Part shown: positions 44,283 through 53,418 of the stretch, one piece after another
Position numbering within the stretch: the stretch's first letter is position 1
Layout of the letters: the number at the start of each line of letters is the position of its first letter
Source of the DNA: Lachnospiraceae bacterium
Lineage (GTDB): Bacteria > Bacteroidota > Bacteroidia > Bacteroidales > Muribaculaceae
Reading direction: 5' to 3'
Length of the DNA stretch: 64,000 bases
Assembly (NCBI GenBank): GCA_023663655.1
Contig: JAMPGZ010000001.1
Coordinates: forward strand, 157,852-221,851
The notes under the pieces: generated by a model
What the model was told of the DNA's origin: nothing
Seen by the model: only the letters and a program-made list of their open reading frames with translations
The model's database searches: none
Made by a program: the position numbers and the translations under genes

Positions 44283-45299
44283 ATGGTATCCTTCCCGCCA
44301 ATCCGATCATTGATATGCTTGCTCGTCATAGCGATCGCGATGCCGTCGTGCGTATATGATTATGAGGGGAATTGCGAGGGCGACTATTATATGCGGCTGA
44401 ACATCTTGAATCATTGGGCTGTTACGCCGGCAGTGTATCCTGAGGGTATGGCATATTTCTTTTTCCCTCAGAATGGTGGCGATCCGTGGCGGTTTGATAT
44501 TCCCGGTGCCGATGGGGGAGAGGTGAAAGTGCCTAATGGATCTTACCGATTTATCACTCTTAATGATGATTTTACAACGGTGGCGCTCAAGGGGGATAGC
44601 TATGAGGAAATGGAGGTCACTACGGTTGCCTCCGATCTGCTTGCCGGAACCGATGCTGCTGTTTCAGCATCGGAAGCCCGACCTGCCCGTTCGGGCGATC
44701 TTGAGCAGCAGGACGTGAGGATGTGTCCCGACATGATGTGGAGCGATGCGATGCCATCGGTTGTGGTCGGGCTTGACGAGTTTGTCTACACTATTGTTCA
44801 TGTTCCGGGTGGCGATGAAGAGGTCGTAAAGTCCCGGGATATGCTTCTGAACACGACTCTGCGTCCTATCGTGAGCACATATCATTTTACTGTAACGGGT
44901 GTCACTCATCTTGACGGTGTCAAAAGGATAGGGGGTGCCATGAGCGGACTTGCGGCATCGATCAGTCTTGCCGAGTGTCGGCATTCTTCCGAGGTTGTGA
45001 CCGTTCCGGTAGGGGTGCGTCGGGTGGATGACACCACGCTTGGCGGCGAGTTTCTTACATTCGGACTGCCGTCGGCTGAGGAAGTGAAGACTGTTTTGAG
45101 CCTTTTCGTGTGGTTGACCGACGGAAGACGCATCAATTATGAATTTGACGTTACACGGCAGACGGTGACTGCTCCGGACCCGATGGACGTGTGGATCCGT
45201 ATTGACGGATTGGATATTCCGGAGTCGGAACCGTCATCGGGGGCATTTGATGTGAGTGTCGACACATGGAATACAATTGTGATAAACATATCTGATTGA
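44283..45299 (+). CDS. DUF5119-type lipoprotein, likely fimbrial accessory
   Basis: 338 residues with a lipoprotein signal (lipobox MPSC, Cys23). The mature start VYDYEGNCEGDYYMRLN and the stretch PVPNGSYRFI-like at about 75-85 (KVPNGSYRFITLNDD) fit the DUF5119 family of Bacteroidales surface lipoproteins, which have two beta-sandwich domains and tend to be encoded next to fimbrillins. A Mfa2/FimB-like anchor role is possible. It is 83 bases upstream of the fimbrillin gene, same strand. Confidence 0.75.
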   Translation: MVSFPPIRSLICLLVIAIAMPSCVYDYEGNCEGDYYMRLNILNHWAVTPAVYPEGMAYFFFPQNGGDPWRFDIPGADGGEVKVPNGSYRFITLNDDFTTVALKGDSYEEMEVTTVASDLLAGTDAAVSASEARPARSGDLEQQDVRMCPDMMWSDAMPSVVVGLDEFVYTIVHVPGGDEEVVKSRDMLLNTTLRPIVSTYHFTVTGVTHLDGVKRIGGAMSGLAASISLAECRHSSEVVTVPVGVRRVDDTTLGGEFLTFGLPSAEEVKTVLSLFVWLTDGRRINYEFDVTRQTVTAPDPMDVWIRIDGLDIPESEPSSGAFDVSVDTWNTIVINISD

Positions 45300-45382
45300 A
45301 GATACGTTATTTAATATAAGTAACGTAATTTCCGGAGGGGGAAACTGACAACTGTGATAATAACAATAAATATTATATAAAT

Positions 45383-46462
45383 ATGAAAGTACGAGATTTT
45401 ACCAGAGGAGTGGCGTATTTGATGTTTGCCATTATGCTTTCGTCTTGTTCTTCTAACGAAGAATCTTCACAGGAACCTGTTGATCCTTCGGTGATAAGAT
45501 TCAACGCTATAGCCACGCGTTCTTCGCGAAGTGCGGTGACAACAACCGCCAATATTAAAGAGTTTGCCGTGACTGCATATACCGGCGGCAAGTTGCTCAT
45601 GGACAATGTGCTTGTCACGCGCAACGGCTCGGAGTGGACCTATTCGCCCACAGCTTACTGGCCCGACGCTCCGGTCAATTTCTATGCCATCAGTCCTGAT
45701 ATTTCCAATTCAGCGGCGATAGAGGGCGCGAGCACGGGAACGGCAAGCATTAATTCATATAAAAATCCGGGAAATATTGATTTGCTGTATGCTGTCAATG
45801 CCGGAGAGATCCAGAGCGGCACACCTGTCAACATTAATTTCCGCCATGCTTTGTCGAAGGTTAATGTCTACTTGTCGAGCTCTAATTCCACAATCACGGT
45901 TAAAATAAATAAAGTGGTGATAGGCAATGTCTATACCAAGGGAGCGTTCTTCTATCCCCGTACAACCACGTTGCCGGGCGGCGATGCTGCCGGATATTGG
46001 CACGATCAGTCGGAACTTGACAATATACAACTGTTTGCTGCCACAAGTGAATCTGACAACCGTGCTCTTACTCCTGAAGCCACTGACCTTGGTGAGAGCA
46101 ATCCCGGCGGCAATCTTGATTTCTTCATTCCGCAGGAATTGGGCAAGCTCTCGTATGATGCCGACAATAAAGCTTTCACCGGAGCATATATTGCCGTGGA
46201 TTGTGAGATATTTGACAAAGCCACAGGAGGCAAACTTTTCCCCGGAACACATACGCCATCCTATCTGTTGGTTGGCACTACCGGCTGCGGACGCATAATG
46301 TATCCGGTGACCGGCAGCAAGGTGACAGAATGGAAACCGGGTTGTTCCTATGTGTATAACATAACCATTGACAATCCTTCAGTGCTGTTTGACGGCATTG
46401 AGTTCGGAGTCACCGTTGATGAATTTGTTGACGGCATAGCCCAAGAGACTCCCGCAGTCTAA
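45383..46462 (+). CDS. Fimbrillin-family (Mfa-like) lipoprotein
   Basis: 359 residues with lipobox LSSC (Cys22). The mature protein begins IRFNAIATRSSRS; an Arg-containing site there is where gingipain-type proteases cleave fimbrillin precursors for donor-strand assembly. Typical Mfa_like_1 segments are IKEFAVTAYTGGKLL, WPDAPVNFYAISP, INFRHALSKVNV and GCSYVYNITIDNPS. It should be a subunit of surface fimbriae used for adhesion. It is the second gene of a two-gene fimbrial locus; no Mfa2-type anchor or tip genes are beside it. Confidence 0.87.
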   Translation: MKVRDFTRGVAYLMFAIMLSSCSSNEESSQEPVDPSVIRFNAIATRSSRSAVTTTANIKEFAVTAYTGGKLLMDNVLVTRNGSEWTYSPTAYWPDAPVNFYAISPDISNSAAIEGASTGTASINSYKNPGNIDLLYAVNAGEIQSGTPVNINFRHALSKVNVYLSSSNSTITVKINKVVIGNVYTKGAFFYPRTTTLPGGDAAGYWHDQSELDNIQLFAATSESDNRALTPEATDLGESNPGGNLDFFIPQELGKLSYDADNKAFTGAYIAVDCEIFDKATGGKLFPGTHTPSYLLVGTTGCGRIMYPVTGSKVTEWKPGCSYVYNITIDNPSVLFDGIEFGVTVDEFVDGIAQETPAV

Positions 46463-46486
46463 TCGAGATTAAACAAGATATTATGT

Positions 46487-46526
46487 AGCAAAGCCCCGTT
46501 GCCTTAACCGGCAGCAGGGCTTTGCT
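46487..46526. terminator. Bidirectional terminator hairpin between fimbrillin and beta-helix genes
   Basis: A 10-bp stem (46487-46496 with 46517-46526) extended by a nearly complementary inner segment. It lies between two convergent genes, so it can serve both. Confidence 0.65.
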
Positions 46527-46551
46527 GATAAAAGAAAGATATGTGAGAGTG

Positions 46552-48429
46552 TTATCTAATGATTACTTTGCTGCTGTGTGATTTCTTTCCTGCTTCCTGA
46601 ACGAGGATTATATACAGACCCTCGCTGAGTGGTGCGCTCTCCACGAAGTCGACCGATGATGCATCGATTGTCTGGACGCATTTGCCGTCGGTAGAATATA
46701 TAGCGATCGATGCATGGGCACTTGCTTTTACCTTCACGATGTTTCCTTCGGTCTCTACACGTGGCTCATCGGTGTTTATTGTTGCCGATGTTATGCCTGC
46801 CGAGATGTTGCGAGCGGCTTTCTGTGCGTCGTAAAGTGATGCGGGCTGCAGTCCGGGCTGGTGTACGCCGGTGCGGTTCACATTTTCGGTATATCCGGTG
46901 ACGTAGATGTAACCGGCGTCATCCTTGGTGTAATAACGGCGTATGCCCTTCTTGGCGGTACATCCGATGGCGTAGTTCTGTCCTGTCGGCTCTTTATCGA
47001 GATAGATGCCGCCGTCCTTCACATCGCAGTTCCAGAACACGCTGTGGGTTCCTCCCCAGCCATGAGCTGTGCCCATGTTGTTGCGCAGGTACATACCGAT
47101 TTTCCAGCTTGAGCTTACGGTGCCCACCTCCTGCCAGTTGTCGAAGAGGATGCCCTGCGAGAGCATACGGTGACCTTCGGCGGTAGCCTGAGAGTTTTCC
47201 GAGCGGAAATCTTTCACGACGATGCCGCTCACTGTGGCGCAACCGTTGGAGAGGTAGTGGTGGCGTCCGGCACGTGCGTAGCAGTTTTTGAACAGGATGA
47301 GCTGTGAGCGGTGATATGTCTCGAAGTTATACCATGTTCCTCCGGTCTTATATCCCGATGGGTCGATGGAGTAGCAGTCCTCAACGGTGCTTCGGGTGGT
47401 GGAGGTCATCTTTATTCCGGCGTGGTTGAATCCGGTCATTGACACACCTTTCACCCATGAGTTTTCGGTAGAGCACATATATATGCAGTCCTGCTCCAAT
47501 ACCTTTTTCGAGCTGCTTGGTGTTCTTTCAAAAGAAAGATGCATATTCTCTATTCCGAGATTGTGGAGTATTGTTTCCGGATTGGGGATCTTGTAGATGT
47601 ATGCTTGCGCGTATTTTTTATCGAGTGTGTAATATACCGGAGCATCGACCTCGATAGTGTTGCCCTCGATGTTGGTGATGTAGCGGTGATAGGATATGTC
47701 GATGTTTGACGCTTTCCAGTTGTGCTTCTCCACAGTAGTGCGTTGTGTGTTGCCGCCATACAGCATTGCCTCAAGCCATGACTCGGATGTGGGGAATTTG
47801 ATGCAGATGAGGTCGCCGATGCTGTAGGCGCTTGCGTCCTCCACTTGGAATGACCAGTCGCCCGGCATGACTTTTTCATTTACGATGTTCACTTTGTTCT
47901 CGCCGTTGCCGTTGCCCCAGTTGTGTCCCGAAGCTGACGGACCCATCACGATGAGTTTGCGCTCCTTGTCCTTGGCGTTTCGGGCGTATAGCACGGTGGA
48001 GTCGGCGTCGGAGTATAGATTACCCTCGCCACGCATGATCACGCCGTCATATTTAAGGTTGATAGTGCCGTCGACATTGTAGAATCCTGCAGTGAGATAC
48101 ACTATTCCTCTGAAGCCGTTTGCGTCGGGGGTGAATGCTCCCGCCTTGTCGATTGCTTCCTGGATGTGCTTGGTGTTGTCGGCGTTGGGGTCGGCGAGCG
48201 GGCTGATCATGACTGTCCTATCCGGAAGCTCTACGACCGGAATATCCTGCCCGTTTTTATATCCCGCCTGGCTGAAATCGGGCAGAACAAAACCCCATTT
48301 GTCTTTGTGATAGGTCAAGGCTCCCGACTGGTCCTGAGTGAGCAGAGCCGATTGCCATGTTTCCTGCGCGTTTAAGGAGCCTCCCAATATGAGTCCCCCG
48401 ATGCATAATGATACAAGTTTTGAATTCAT
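46552..48429 (-). CDS. Secreted right-handed beta-helix protein, polysaccharide-lyase-like (DUF4955 type)
   Basis: 625 residues from the ATG at 48429; the frame begins 30 bases earlier. A signal peptide (cut near LNAQ-ET) is followed by a parallel beta-helix of the Pectate_lyase_3 kind: NADNTKHIQEAIDKAGAFTP, GIVYLTAGFYNVDGTINLKY, CIYMCSTENSWVKGVSMTGF. The later GILFDNWQEVG and FWNCDVKDGG segments fit DUF4955. The end is a sorting-type tail (IAIYSTDGKCV, LSEGLYIILVQ). It probably cleaves or binds an acidic glycan such as pectin; I cannot identify the catalytic residues. It is 98 bases downstream of the acetylesterase gene. Confidence 0.78.
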   Translation of the reverse strand: MNSKLVSLCIGGLILGGSLNAQETWQSALLTQDQSGALTYHKDKWGFVLPDFSQAGYKNGQDIPVVELPDRTVMISPLADPNADNTKHIQEAIDKAGAFTPDANGFRGIVYLTAGFYNVDGTINLKYDGVIMRGEGNLYSDADSTVLYARNAKDKERKLIVMGPSASGHNWGNGNGENKVNIVNEKVMPGDWSFQVEDASAYSIGDLICIKFPTSESWLEAMLYGGNTQRTTVEKHNWKASNIDISYHRYITNIEGNTIEVDAPVYYTLDKKYAQAYIYKIPNPETILHNLGIENMHLSFERTPSSSKKVLEQDCIYMCSTENSWVKGVSMTGFNHAGIKMTSTTRSTVEDCYSIDPSGYKTGGTWYNFETYHRSQLILFKNCYARAGRHHYLSNGCATVSGIVVKDFRSENSQATAEGHRMLSQGILFDNWQEVGTVSSSWKIGMYLRNNMGTAHGWGGTHSVFWNCDVKDGGIYLDKEPTGQNYAIGCTAKKGIRRYYTKDDAGYIYVTGYTENVNRTGVHQPGLQPASLYDAQKAARNISAGITSATINTDEPRVETEGNIVKVKASAHASIAIYSTDGKCVQTIDASSVDFVESAPLSEGLYIILVQEAGKKSHSSKVIIR

Positions 48430-48526
48430 ATAAGATGTTACTATAAATGTGATATGCAAAGAAAAGCATATTGCATTTATTCATCTTATAGTATTGTACC
48501 GTATCTTTGCAAAATCAGCCCGACAG

Positions 48527-49345
48527 TCACTTGCCCGGCTTAAAATTCAGTATAGCGTCGGCATATCGTTTGCCGAGTTCCAGTTGCGCGTCGCGGCAAA
48601 AATGCGGATCTTTTTCGTTGTCGGGGTATAGGCGCTCAAGTCCTTCGCTGCTCACCTTTGCGCAGTCGGGAACTAAGTGGCACACTCTGTTTAATACGGA
48701 GTCGTTGAATGACTGTATCTTTTCGGGAGCTTCCCAGCCCCATCTGCCTATCTCGCCCACTACGATCGGCACATCGGCGGCATTCAACTCATTCCGGAGA
48801 TGAGACGCGATTTCGGCAAATTTTTCAGCATATTCAGGTGTCGATCGTTCGACATCGGTCTCCCCCTGATGCCATAGTATGCCACACAGCTTTCCATGCG
48901 TCAGCGCTTCCTTTGCTCTGCTCTCGGCTTTTTCAAGATAGCGGTCGGTGTCGTTGCCGGGGAGCCATGACATGATTGAGCTGCCGCCACGGGCATTGAC
49001 TACAAGCAGGATTTTGTTGCCGGTCTTTCGGTGCATGATTTCGCCAAATGATACTCCGGGACCTATCTGCTGCATCTTCATCGCTTTTCTGATTGTGGAA
49101 TATCGGTTGAGAGGAGCCTTTGCCGGTTCAGGCTCCCCGGCGGCGTTCAGGAGCCACACTCCGGGAATCATGGCAGAGTCGGCGGCGATCATTGTGGCGC
49201 GTCCTGCCATGTTGGATTGACCGATGAGAAGATATACGTCGTAGATATCGTCATGCGGTTCTTTGGCGTTGGATGCGGTTGTCAAGATGGCGATTATCGA
49301 CATGAATAACAGTTGTTTCAGAAAGTGGCTGACTGGATTTTGCAT
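48527..49345 (-). CDS. Secreted sialate O-acetylesterase-type (SASA/CE6-like) esterase
   Basis: 272 residues from the ATG at 49345; a promoter at 49370-49400 rules against the longer frame start at 49426. A signal peptide (about 1-27) precedes the SGNH-type esterase domain: VYLLIGQSNMAGR with nucleophile Ser44, VNARGGSSIMSW, and GILWHQGETDVE, carrying the catalytic His region. The family removes acetyl groups from sialic acid or from plant polysaccharides. With the adjacent beta-helix enzyme on the same strand, deacetylation of pectin-like glycans is the more likely job here (inference). Confidence 0.85.
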   Translation of the reverse strand: MQNPVSHFLKQLLFMSIIAILTTASNAKEPHDDIYDVYLLIGQSNMAGRATMIAADSAMIPGVWLLNAAGEPEPAKAPLNRYSTIRKAMKMQQIGPGVSFGEIMHRKTGNKILLVVNARGGSSIMSWLPGNDTDRYLEKAESRAKEALTHGKLCGILWHQGETDVERSTPEYAEKFAEIASHLRNELNAADVPIVVGEIGRWGWEAPEKIQSFNDSVLNRVCHLVPDCAKVSSEGLERLYPDNEKDPHFCRDAQLELGKRYADAILNFKPGK

Positions 49346-49369
49346 AATTTTTCGGATAATTGTCGGGTG

Positions 49370-49400
49370 CAAATCTAACACATATAATTGAATCGGGCAA
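49370..49400 (-). promoter_or_regulatory. Bacteroidetes-type promoter for the acetylesterase gene
   Basis: On the minus strand TTG (49400-49398), 20 bases, then TAGATTTG (49377-49370). It is 25 bases before the chosen ATG and so decides that start. Confidence 0.55.
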
Positions 49401-49448
49401 CTGCCACGATTATATTTCGACGGCATCGAGTGTCAAAAACAGCTTTAG

Positions 49449-49480
49449 GTTGCAATTTATAATGATAATTGCTAAATTTG
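49449..49480 (+). promoter_or_regulatory. Bacteroidetes-type promoter for the coiled-coil/MgtC/antiporter operon
   Basis: GTTG (49449-49452), 20 bases, then TAAATTTG (49473-49480), 30 bases before the ATG at 49510. It is divergent from the acetylesterase promoter. Confidence 0.6.
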
Positions 49481-49509
49481 TAGCCTAAAATTGCTTAACC
49501 CGGTTGATA

Positions 49510-50430
49510 ATGGAAAATAATGCTAAAAAACCGGCAGGACTGATTGCCGGAATTATCCTACTTGCACTGTTGCTCGTGATAGCGATTGTGGCGTTTGTGT
49601 TCACAACCAAGTCGATGAATAAGAAAGTTGAGGAGGCGACGCTTGCCAACGAGCAGTTGCAGCTCACCAACGAACAGTTGCAGCTTGCTCAGGAGTATCA
49701 GGTGCTTAATACCGAGTTTGCCCAATATGAGAATCAGTCGCAGCTTCTTGCAAGCGATTCGCTTGTGACTAAATATGCCGCCGCCAAGAGCAAGGTTGAG
49801 AAACTGCTTCAGGAACTTAATTCAGAAAAGAAGAAGAGTGCCCAGCGCATCAAGCAATTGCAGGATGAGATAGGCACATTGAAGAATATCCTTCGCCATT
49901 ATGTGACCCAGATTGACTCGCTTGGCAAGGAAAATGCCGGTCTGCGCGCTGAGAATGAGCAGATGCGTGAACGCAATCAGCAGCTCTCGACACGTGTGGC
50001 AAATGAAACCAAACGCAATGAGGCATTGTCGGAGAGAATGACTCTTGCCGAGAAGCTCAATGTGACCGGAGTGACCCTCACCCCTCTTAAGAAAAACGGC
50101 AAGAAAGAAAAGAATGTGACCAAGGCGCGTCAGCTCGATGTGTCGTTCACAATTCCTCAGAATAATTCCACTCCTGTGGGCGAAAAGATGATTTATCTTC
50201 GCATCGTCAGTCCCGAAGGTTCGCTCCTTGGCAACGGCGGTTCGTTCAGCTTTGAAGGCGGCACTGTGCAGTGCACGGCTAAAAAGGCTATTGAATATGC
50301 GGGAGAGGAGATTCCGGGAATCCATATTTACTGGGATGTGAACACTACTTTGACCCCCGGTGAATATATAGTCGAGCTGTTTGCCGATAATTTCCGATTG
50401 ACTTCACGCCGCTTCACTTTGCGGAAATAG
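49510..50430 (+). CDS. Membrane-anchored coiled-coil envelope protein, unknown function
   Basis: 306 residues from the ATG at 49510 (a TTG lies 6 bases upstream). One TM helix (about residues 9-31), a long coiled coil (about 35-180) with repeated ANEQLQLTNEQLQLAQEY heptads, then a beta-rich C-terminal domain (about 190-306: RQLDVSFTIPQNN, IYLRIVSPEGSLL, TPGEYIVELFADNF). The topology is like periplasmic adaptors or stalks, but I recognise no named family. It is the first gene of an operon with MgtC (4-base gap), a CPA2 antiporter and an EamA permease, so it may support ion homeostasis in the envelope. Confidence 0.8.
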   Translation: MENNAKKPAGLIAGIILLALLLVIAIVAFVFTTKSMNKKVEEATLANEQLQLTNEQLQLAQEYQVLNTEFAQYENQSQLLASDSLVTKYAAAKSKVEKLLQELNSEKKKSAQRIKQLQDEIGTLKNILRHYVTQIDSLGKENAGLRAENEQMRERNQQLSTRVANETKRNEALSERMTLAEKLNVTGVTLTPLKKNGKKEKNVTKARQLDVSFTIPQNNSTPVGEKMIYLRIVSPEGSLLGNGGSFSFEGGTVQCTAKKAIEYAGEEIPGIHIYWDVNTTLTPGEYIVELFADNFRLTSRRFTLRK

Positions 50431-50434
50431 TGTC

Positions 50435-51166
50435 ATGATCACTGCCTATTGGGAATATTTCATACAGCAGGTCAACTCAATTGAGGTAAACACTGTATCA
50501 TCGATATTCAAGCTCGCTCTCAGCTTGCTTCTCGGATGCCTTGTGGGATTTGAGCGCAAACGCAAAGGGCAGATAGCCGGTGTGCGCACATTTGCCCTCA
50601 TCTCGATGGGTGCCACTTTGGCAATGATTCTTTCCATATATGTGCCTCAGGAGTATCTCGGGCTGAAGAATGGCGACCCCGGACGTATAGCCGCTCAGGT
50701 AGTGACCGGAATCGGTTTTCTCGGTGCCGGCGCCATCATCCAGATGAAAGGTTCGGTGCGCGGACTCACTACAGCCGCCGGAATATGGATTATCGCCGCC
50801 ATCGGCATGGCTGTGGGAGTGGGGCTCTATTCGTTGGCATTGGCGGCTACGGCTCTCGTGCTGGTGGTGCTGCTGTTTATCGAGCGTCTTGAACATCACA
50901 TTAATGCCGGTGCCGAATCGCGTATCATAAGAATACGCTTGTCGGTGATAGCCGAGGATATCGACGGCTATCGCGAGGTGTTGAAGAATCATCGTGTGCA
51001 TCTGACCAATGTCTATGTGGAGTATGACTATGATGAGCCTGTGACGCGTCTTAATCTTGTGGTTCTTATAAGGGATCATACCAATTATATGAAATTATTT
51101 GCTGACTTGAGGCAGGTGAAGCCTACGGTGGCGATTTCGCTCGCCAATCAGGTCAGCATCAGTTGA
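50435..51166 (+). CDS. MgtC/SapB-family membrane protein
   Basis: 243 residues with about four to five TM helices at the N-terminus and the conserved family core LALSLLLGCLVGFERKRKGQ, GVRTFALISMGATL, AAQVVTGIGFLGAGAI and VRGLTTAAGIWIIAAIGMAV, where the Asp of the usual LTTAA region is replaced by Ala as in many relatives. A soluble ACT-like C-terminal domain (about 165-243) follows. MgtC proteins aid survival at low magnesium and modulate ATP synthase or ion balance. It lies between the coiled-coil protein and the antiporter (9-base gap). Confidence 0.9.
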   Translation: MITAYWEYFIQQVNSIEVNTVSSIFKLALSLLLGCLVGFERKRKGQIAGVRTFALISMGATLAMILSIYVPQEYLGLKNGDPGRIAAQVVTGIGFLGAGAIIQMKGSVRGLTTAAGIWIIAAIGMAVGVGLYSLALAATALVLVVLLFIERLEHHINAGAESRIIRIRLSVIAEDIDGYREVLKNHRVHLTNVYVEYDYDEPVTRLNLVVLIRDHTNYMKLFADLRQVKPTVAISLANQVSIS

Positions 51167-51175
51167 TGTGTAACG

Positions 51176-53392
51176 ATGTCAGAAATACAAGTTGAAAATT
51201 TAGTTTCCGATTTAGCATTCATTCTCATTCTTGGCGCGTTTGTCACCGTTCTTTTCAAGTGGCTTAAGCAGCCGGTGGTGCTCGGATACATTGTCGCCGG
51301 TTTTCTCGCCAGTCCTCATTTTGAATATCTTCCGTCGGTCACCACCGAGAGCAATATCGAGTTCTGGGCGCAGCTTGGCATAGTGGTCCTGCTCTTTTCT
51401 CTGGGACTTGAATTCAGTTTTAAAAAATTGTTGAATGTGGGTGGTTCGGCGGTGGTCACGGCTCTTGTGATTGTCACCGGCATGATGGCATCGGGCTTTG
51501 CCATAGGTCATTTCCTGCATTTTTCCAATATGAACAGCCTCTTTTTGGGTGGTATGTTGTCTATGTCCTCCACCACCATCATCATAAAGGCTTTCACCGA
51601 CTTGGGGATCAGGCAGAAGAAATTTGCCTCGCTGGTGTTTGCGGTGCTCATTGTGGAGGATCTTTTCGCCGTGCTCATGATGGTGATTCTGTCATCGATC
51701 GCGATAAACAAGAGCGTTGAGGGTAGCGAGATGCTGTTCAGCATCAGCAAGCTGGTGTTTTTCCTTGTGATATGGTTTCTGGTGGGGGTCTATGTGCTTC
51801 CGTCGTTGCTCAACTCGATACGCCGTTATCTGAATAACGAGACTCTTCTCATCATCAGTCTCGGGCTGTGTTTCGGCATGGCGGTGTTCTCGGTTTATTG
51901 CGGATTCTCGCTTGCTCTCGGAGCGTTTGTCATGGGGTCGATTATCGCGGGAATAAGTTATGCCGAACGCATAGAGGATGTGGTGACACCGGTCAAAGAT
52001 CTTTTTGGCGCCGTGTTCTTCATCTCGGTGGGTATGATGGTTAATCCGGTGGTGATTGTGGAATACTGGTCGCCGATATTGATATTGTCATGTGTGGTAA
52101 TTGTCGGCATGATAATATTTGGCACATTCGGTATGCTCATCACAGGACAGTCGCTGCGCATAGCGATGGAGTCAGGCTTCTCGCTCACGCAGATCGGTGA
52201 GTTCGCGTTTATCATCGCTTCGTTGGGTATGTCGCTTGGAGTGCTTGATGACAATATTTATCCTATTGTTGTCGCCGTTTCGGTGATAACGACATTCACT
52301 ACGCCTTACTTCATCCGTCTTGCCGATCCGGCATATAATCTTGTGGAGCGTCATCTTCCGGCACGTCTGCATTTCTTGATCGAACGCTACAGCGGTCAGG
52401 CAAGCGCCGAGAGCGAAACACGTGCATTGTGGCTGTCGGTGCTCAAGCGCTATATATGGCGCATCGTGCTTTACTCGATAGTCATAATTGCTGTCATATT
52501 GATATGCACACGCATTTTGTTGCCTTGGCTTCTGGAATTGTCGCCGGGTTGGGGCAGGGCTATATGCAGTATCACGGCTCTTCTGCTCATGTCGCCATTC
52601 CTTTTGGCTCTTGCCATTCCAGCATCGAAGCGCACCGAGAGGGAGCGTCTTCGTGCGGCAAACGCCCATTTCGATGTGCCGTTGATAGTGATGACCATAT
52701 TCCGATTGCTCCTTGCACTGGGATTCATAGTCTACACTCTCAGTGTGATTCACTCGATGAGAGTGGGATGGGTGGTAGGATTTTTCATCTTTGTGACACT
52801 TCTCGGGACTTGGTCGGGCAGGCTGAAGAAGCAGACCCGCATGATTGAGTCGCGCTTCTTTGACAATCTTAATGAGCGCGAACTGCGCCGCAGCGGAAAG
52901 AATAACAACTTGGTGAGCGATATGCACCTCGCCTATATACGGGTGGGCTATTCTTCGCCTTTTGTGGGGCAGAGACTTATTGATTCCGATGTGCGTCGCC
53001 GTTATGGGGTCAATGTGGCGAGCATCCAGCGCGGTGGCGAGCTGATAGCGGTGCCCAACGGCAACGAGCGATTGTTTCCGGGTGATGTCATAGGAGTGAT
53101 AGGCACCGACGAGCAGATAGAGCAGTTGCTCCCTGTGGTGGAAAAGGAGGATGCGGAGCCAGACAATCAGGTAGCCGACATGAAGCTCACGAGCATCCAT
53201 CTGTCGGAGACATCGCCGCTCATAGGCAAAACATCGGCTACATCGCAGATCAGGGACAAGTACAAGGCGCTGCTTGTGGCGATACAGCACACTGACGGCA
53301 CTTACGACCACCCGACCGGAAGCACTGTGTTCAATGTCGATGATGTGCTGTGGATGGTGGGCGACCCTAAGATATTGAGAACTCTTAAGTAA
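51176..53392 (+). CDS. CPA2-family cation:proton antiporter with TrkA-C-type domains
   Basis: 738 residues. Residues about 10-390 form the Na/H-exchanger membrane domain (QPVVLGYIVAGFLASPHFEY, LGIVVLLFSLGLEFSFKKLL, SLALGAFVMGSIIAGI, TQIGEFAFIIASLGMSLGVL). A second membrane segment follows (about 420-560). The C-terminus holds two RCK-C/TrkA-C-like domains (about 580-660 and 665-738), and no TrkA-N nucleotide domain is visible. It probably exchanges K+ or Na+ for protons and is regulated through its C-terminal domains. It is third in the operon. Confidence 0.9.
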   Translation: MSEIQVENLVSDLAFILILGAFVTVLFKWLKQPVVLGYIVAGFLASPHFEYLPSVTTESNIEFWAQLGIVVLLFSLGLEFSFKKLLNVGGSAVVTALVIVTGMMASGFAIGHFLHFSNMNSLFLGGMLSMSSTTIIIKAFTDLGIRQKKFASLVFAVLIVEDLFAVLMMVILSSIAINKSVEGSEMLFSISKLVFFLVIWFLVGVYVLPSLLNSIRRYLNNETLLIISLGLCFGMAVFSVYCGFSLALGAFVMGSIIAGISYAERIEDVVTPVKDLFGAVFFISVGMMVNPVVIVEYWSPILILSCVVIVGMIIFGTFGMLITGQSLRIAMESGFSLTQIGEFAFIIASLGMSLGVLDDNIYPIVVAVSVITTFTTPYFIRLADPAYNLVERHLPARLHFLIERYSGQASAESETRALWLSVLKRYIWRIVLYSIVIIAVILICTRILLPWLLELSPGWGRAICSITALLLMSPFLLALAIPASKRTERERLRAANAHFDVPLIVMTIFRLLLALGFIVYTLSVIHSMRVGWVVGFFIFVTLLGTWSGRLKKQTRMIESRFFDNLNERELRRSGKNNNLVSDMHLAYIRVGYSSPFVGQRLIDSDVRRRYGVNVASIQRGGELIAVPNGNERLFPGDVIGVIGTDEQIEQLLPVVEKEDAEPDNQVADMKLTSIHLSETSPLIGKTSATSQIRDKYKALLVAIQHTDGTYDHPTGSTVFNVDDVLWMVGDPKILRTLK

Positions 53393-53418
53393 AAATAAAC
53401 AACAGTTATTTCTGAGTC

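Noticed and set aside
48502..48509. Plus-strand TATCTTTG, a -7-like element in the gap between the acetylesterase and beta-helix genes
   Set aside because: It would drive antisense RNA over the acetylesterase gene and has no -33 partner; with a motif this short, a chance match is likely.
52172..53311. 379-codon minus-strand frame
   Set aside because: It is opposite the antiporter gene and shows no signal, repeats or motifs; a shadow.
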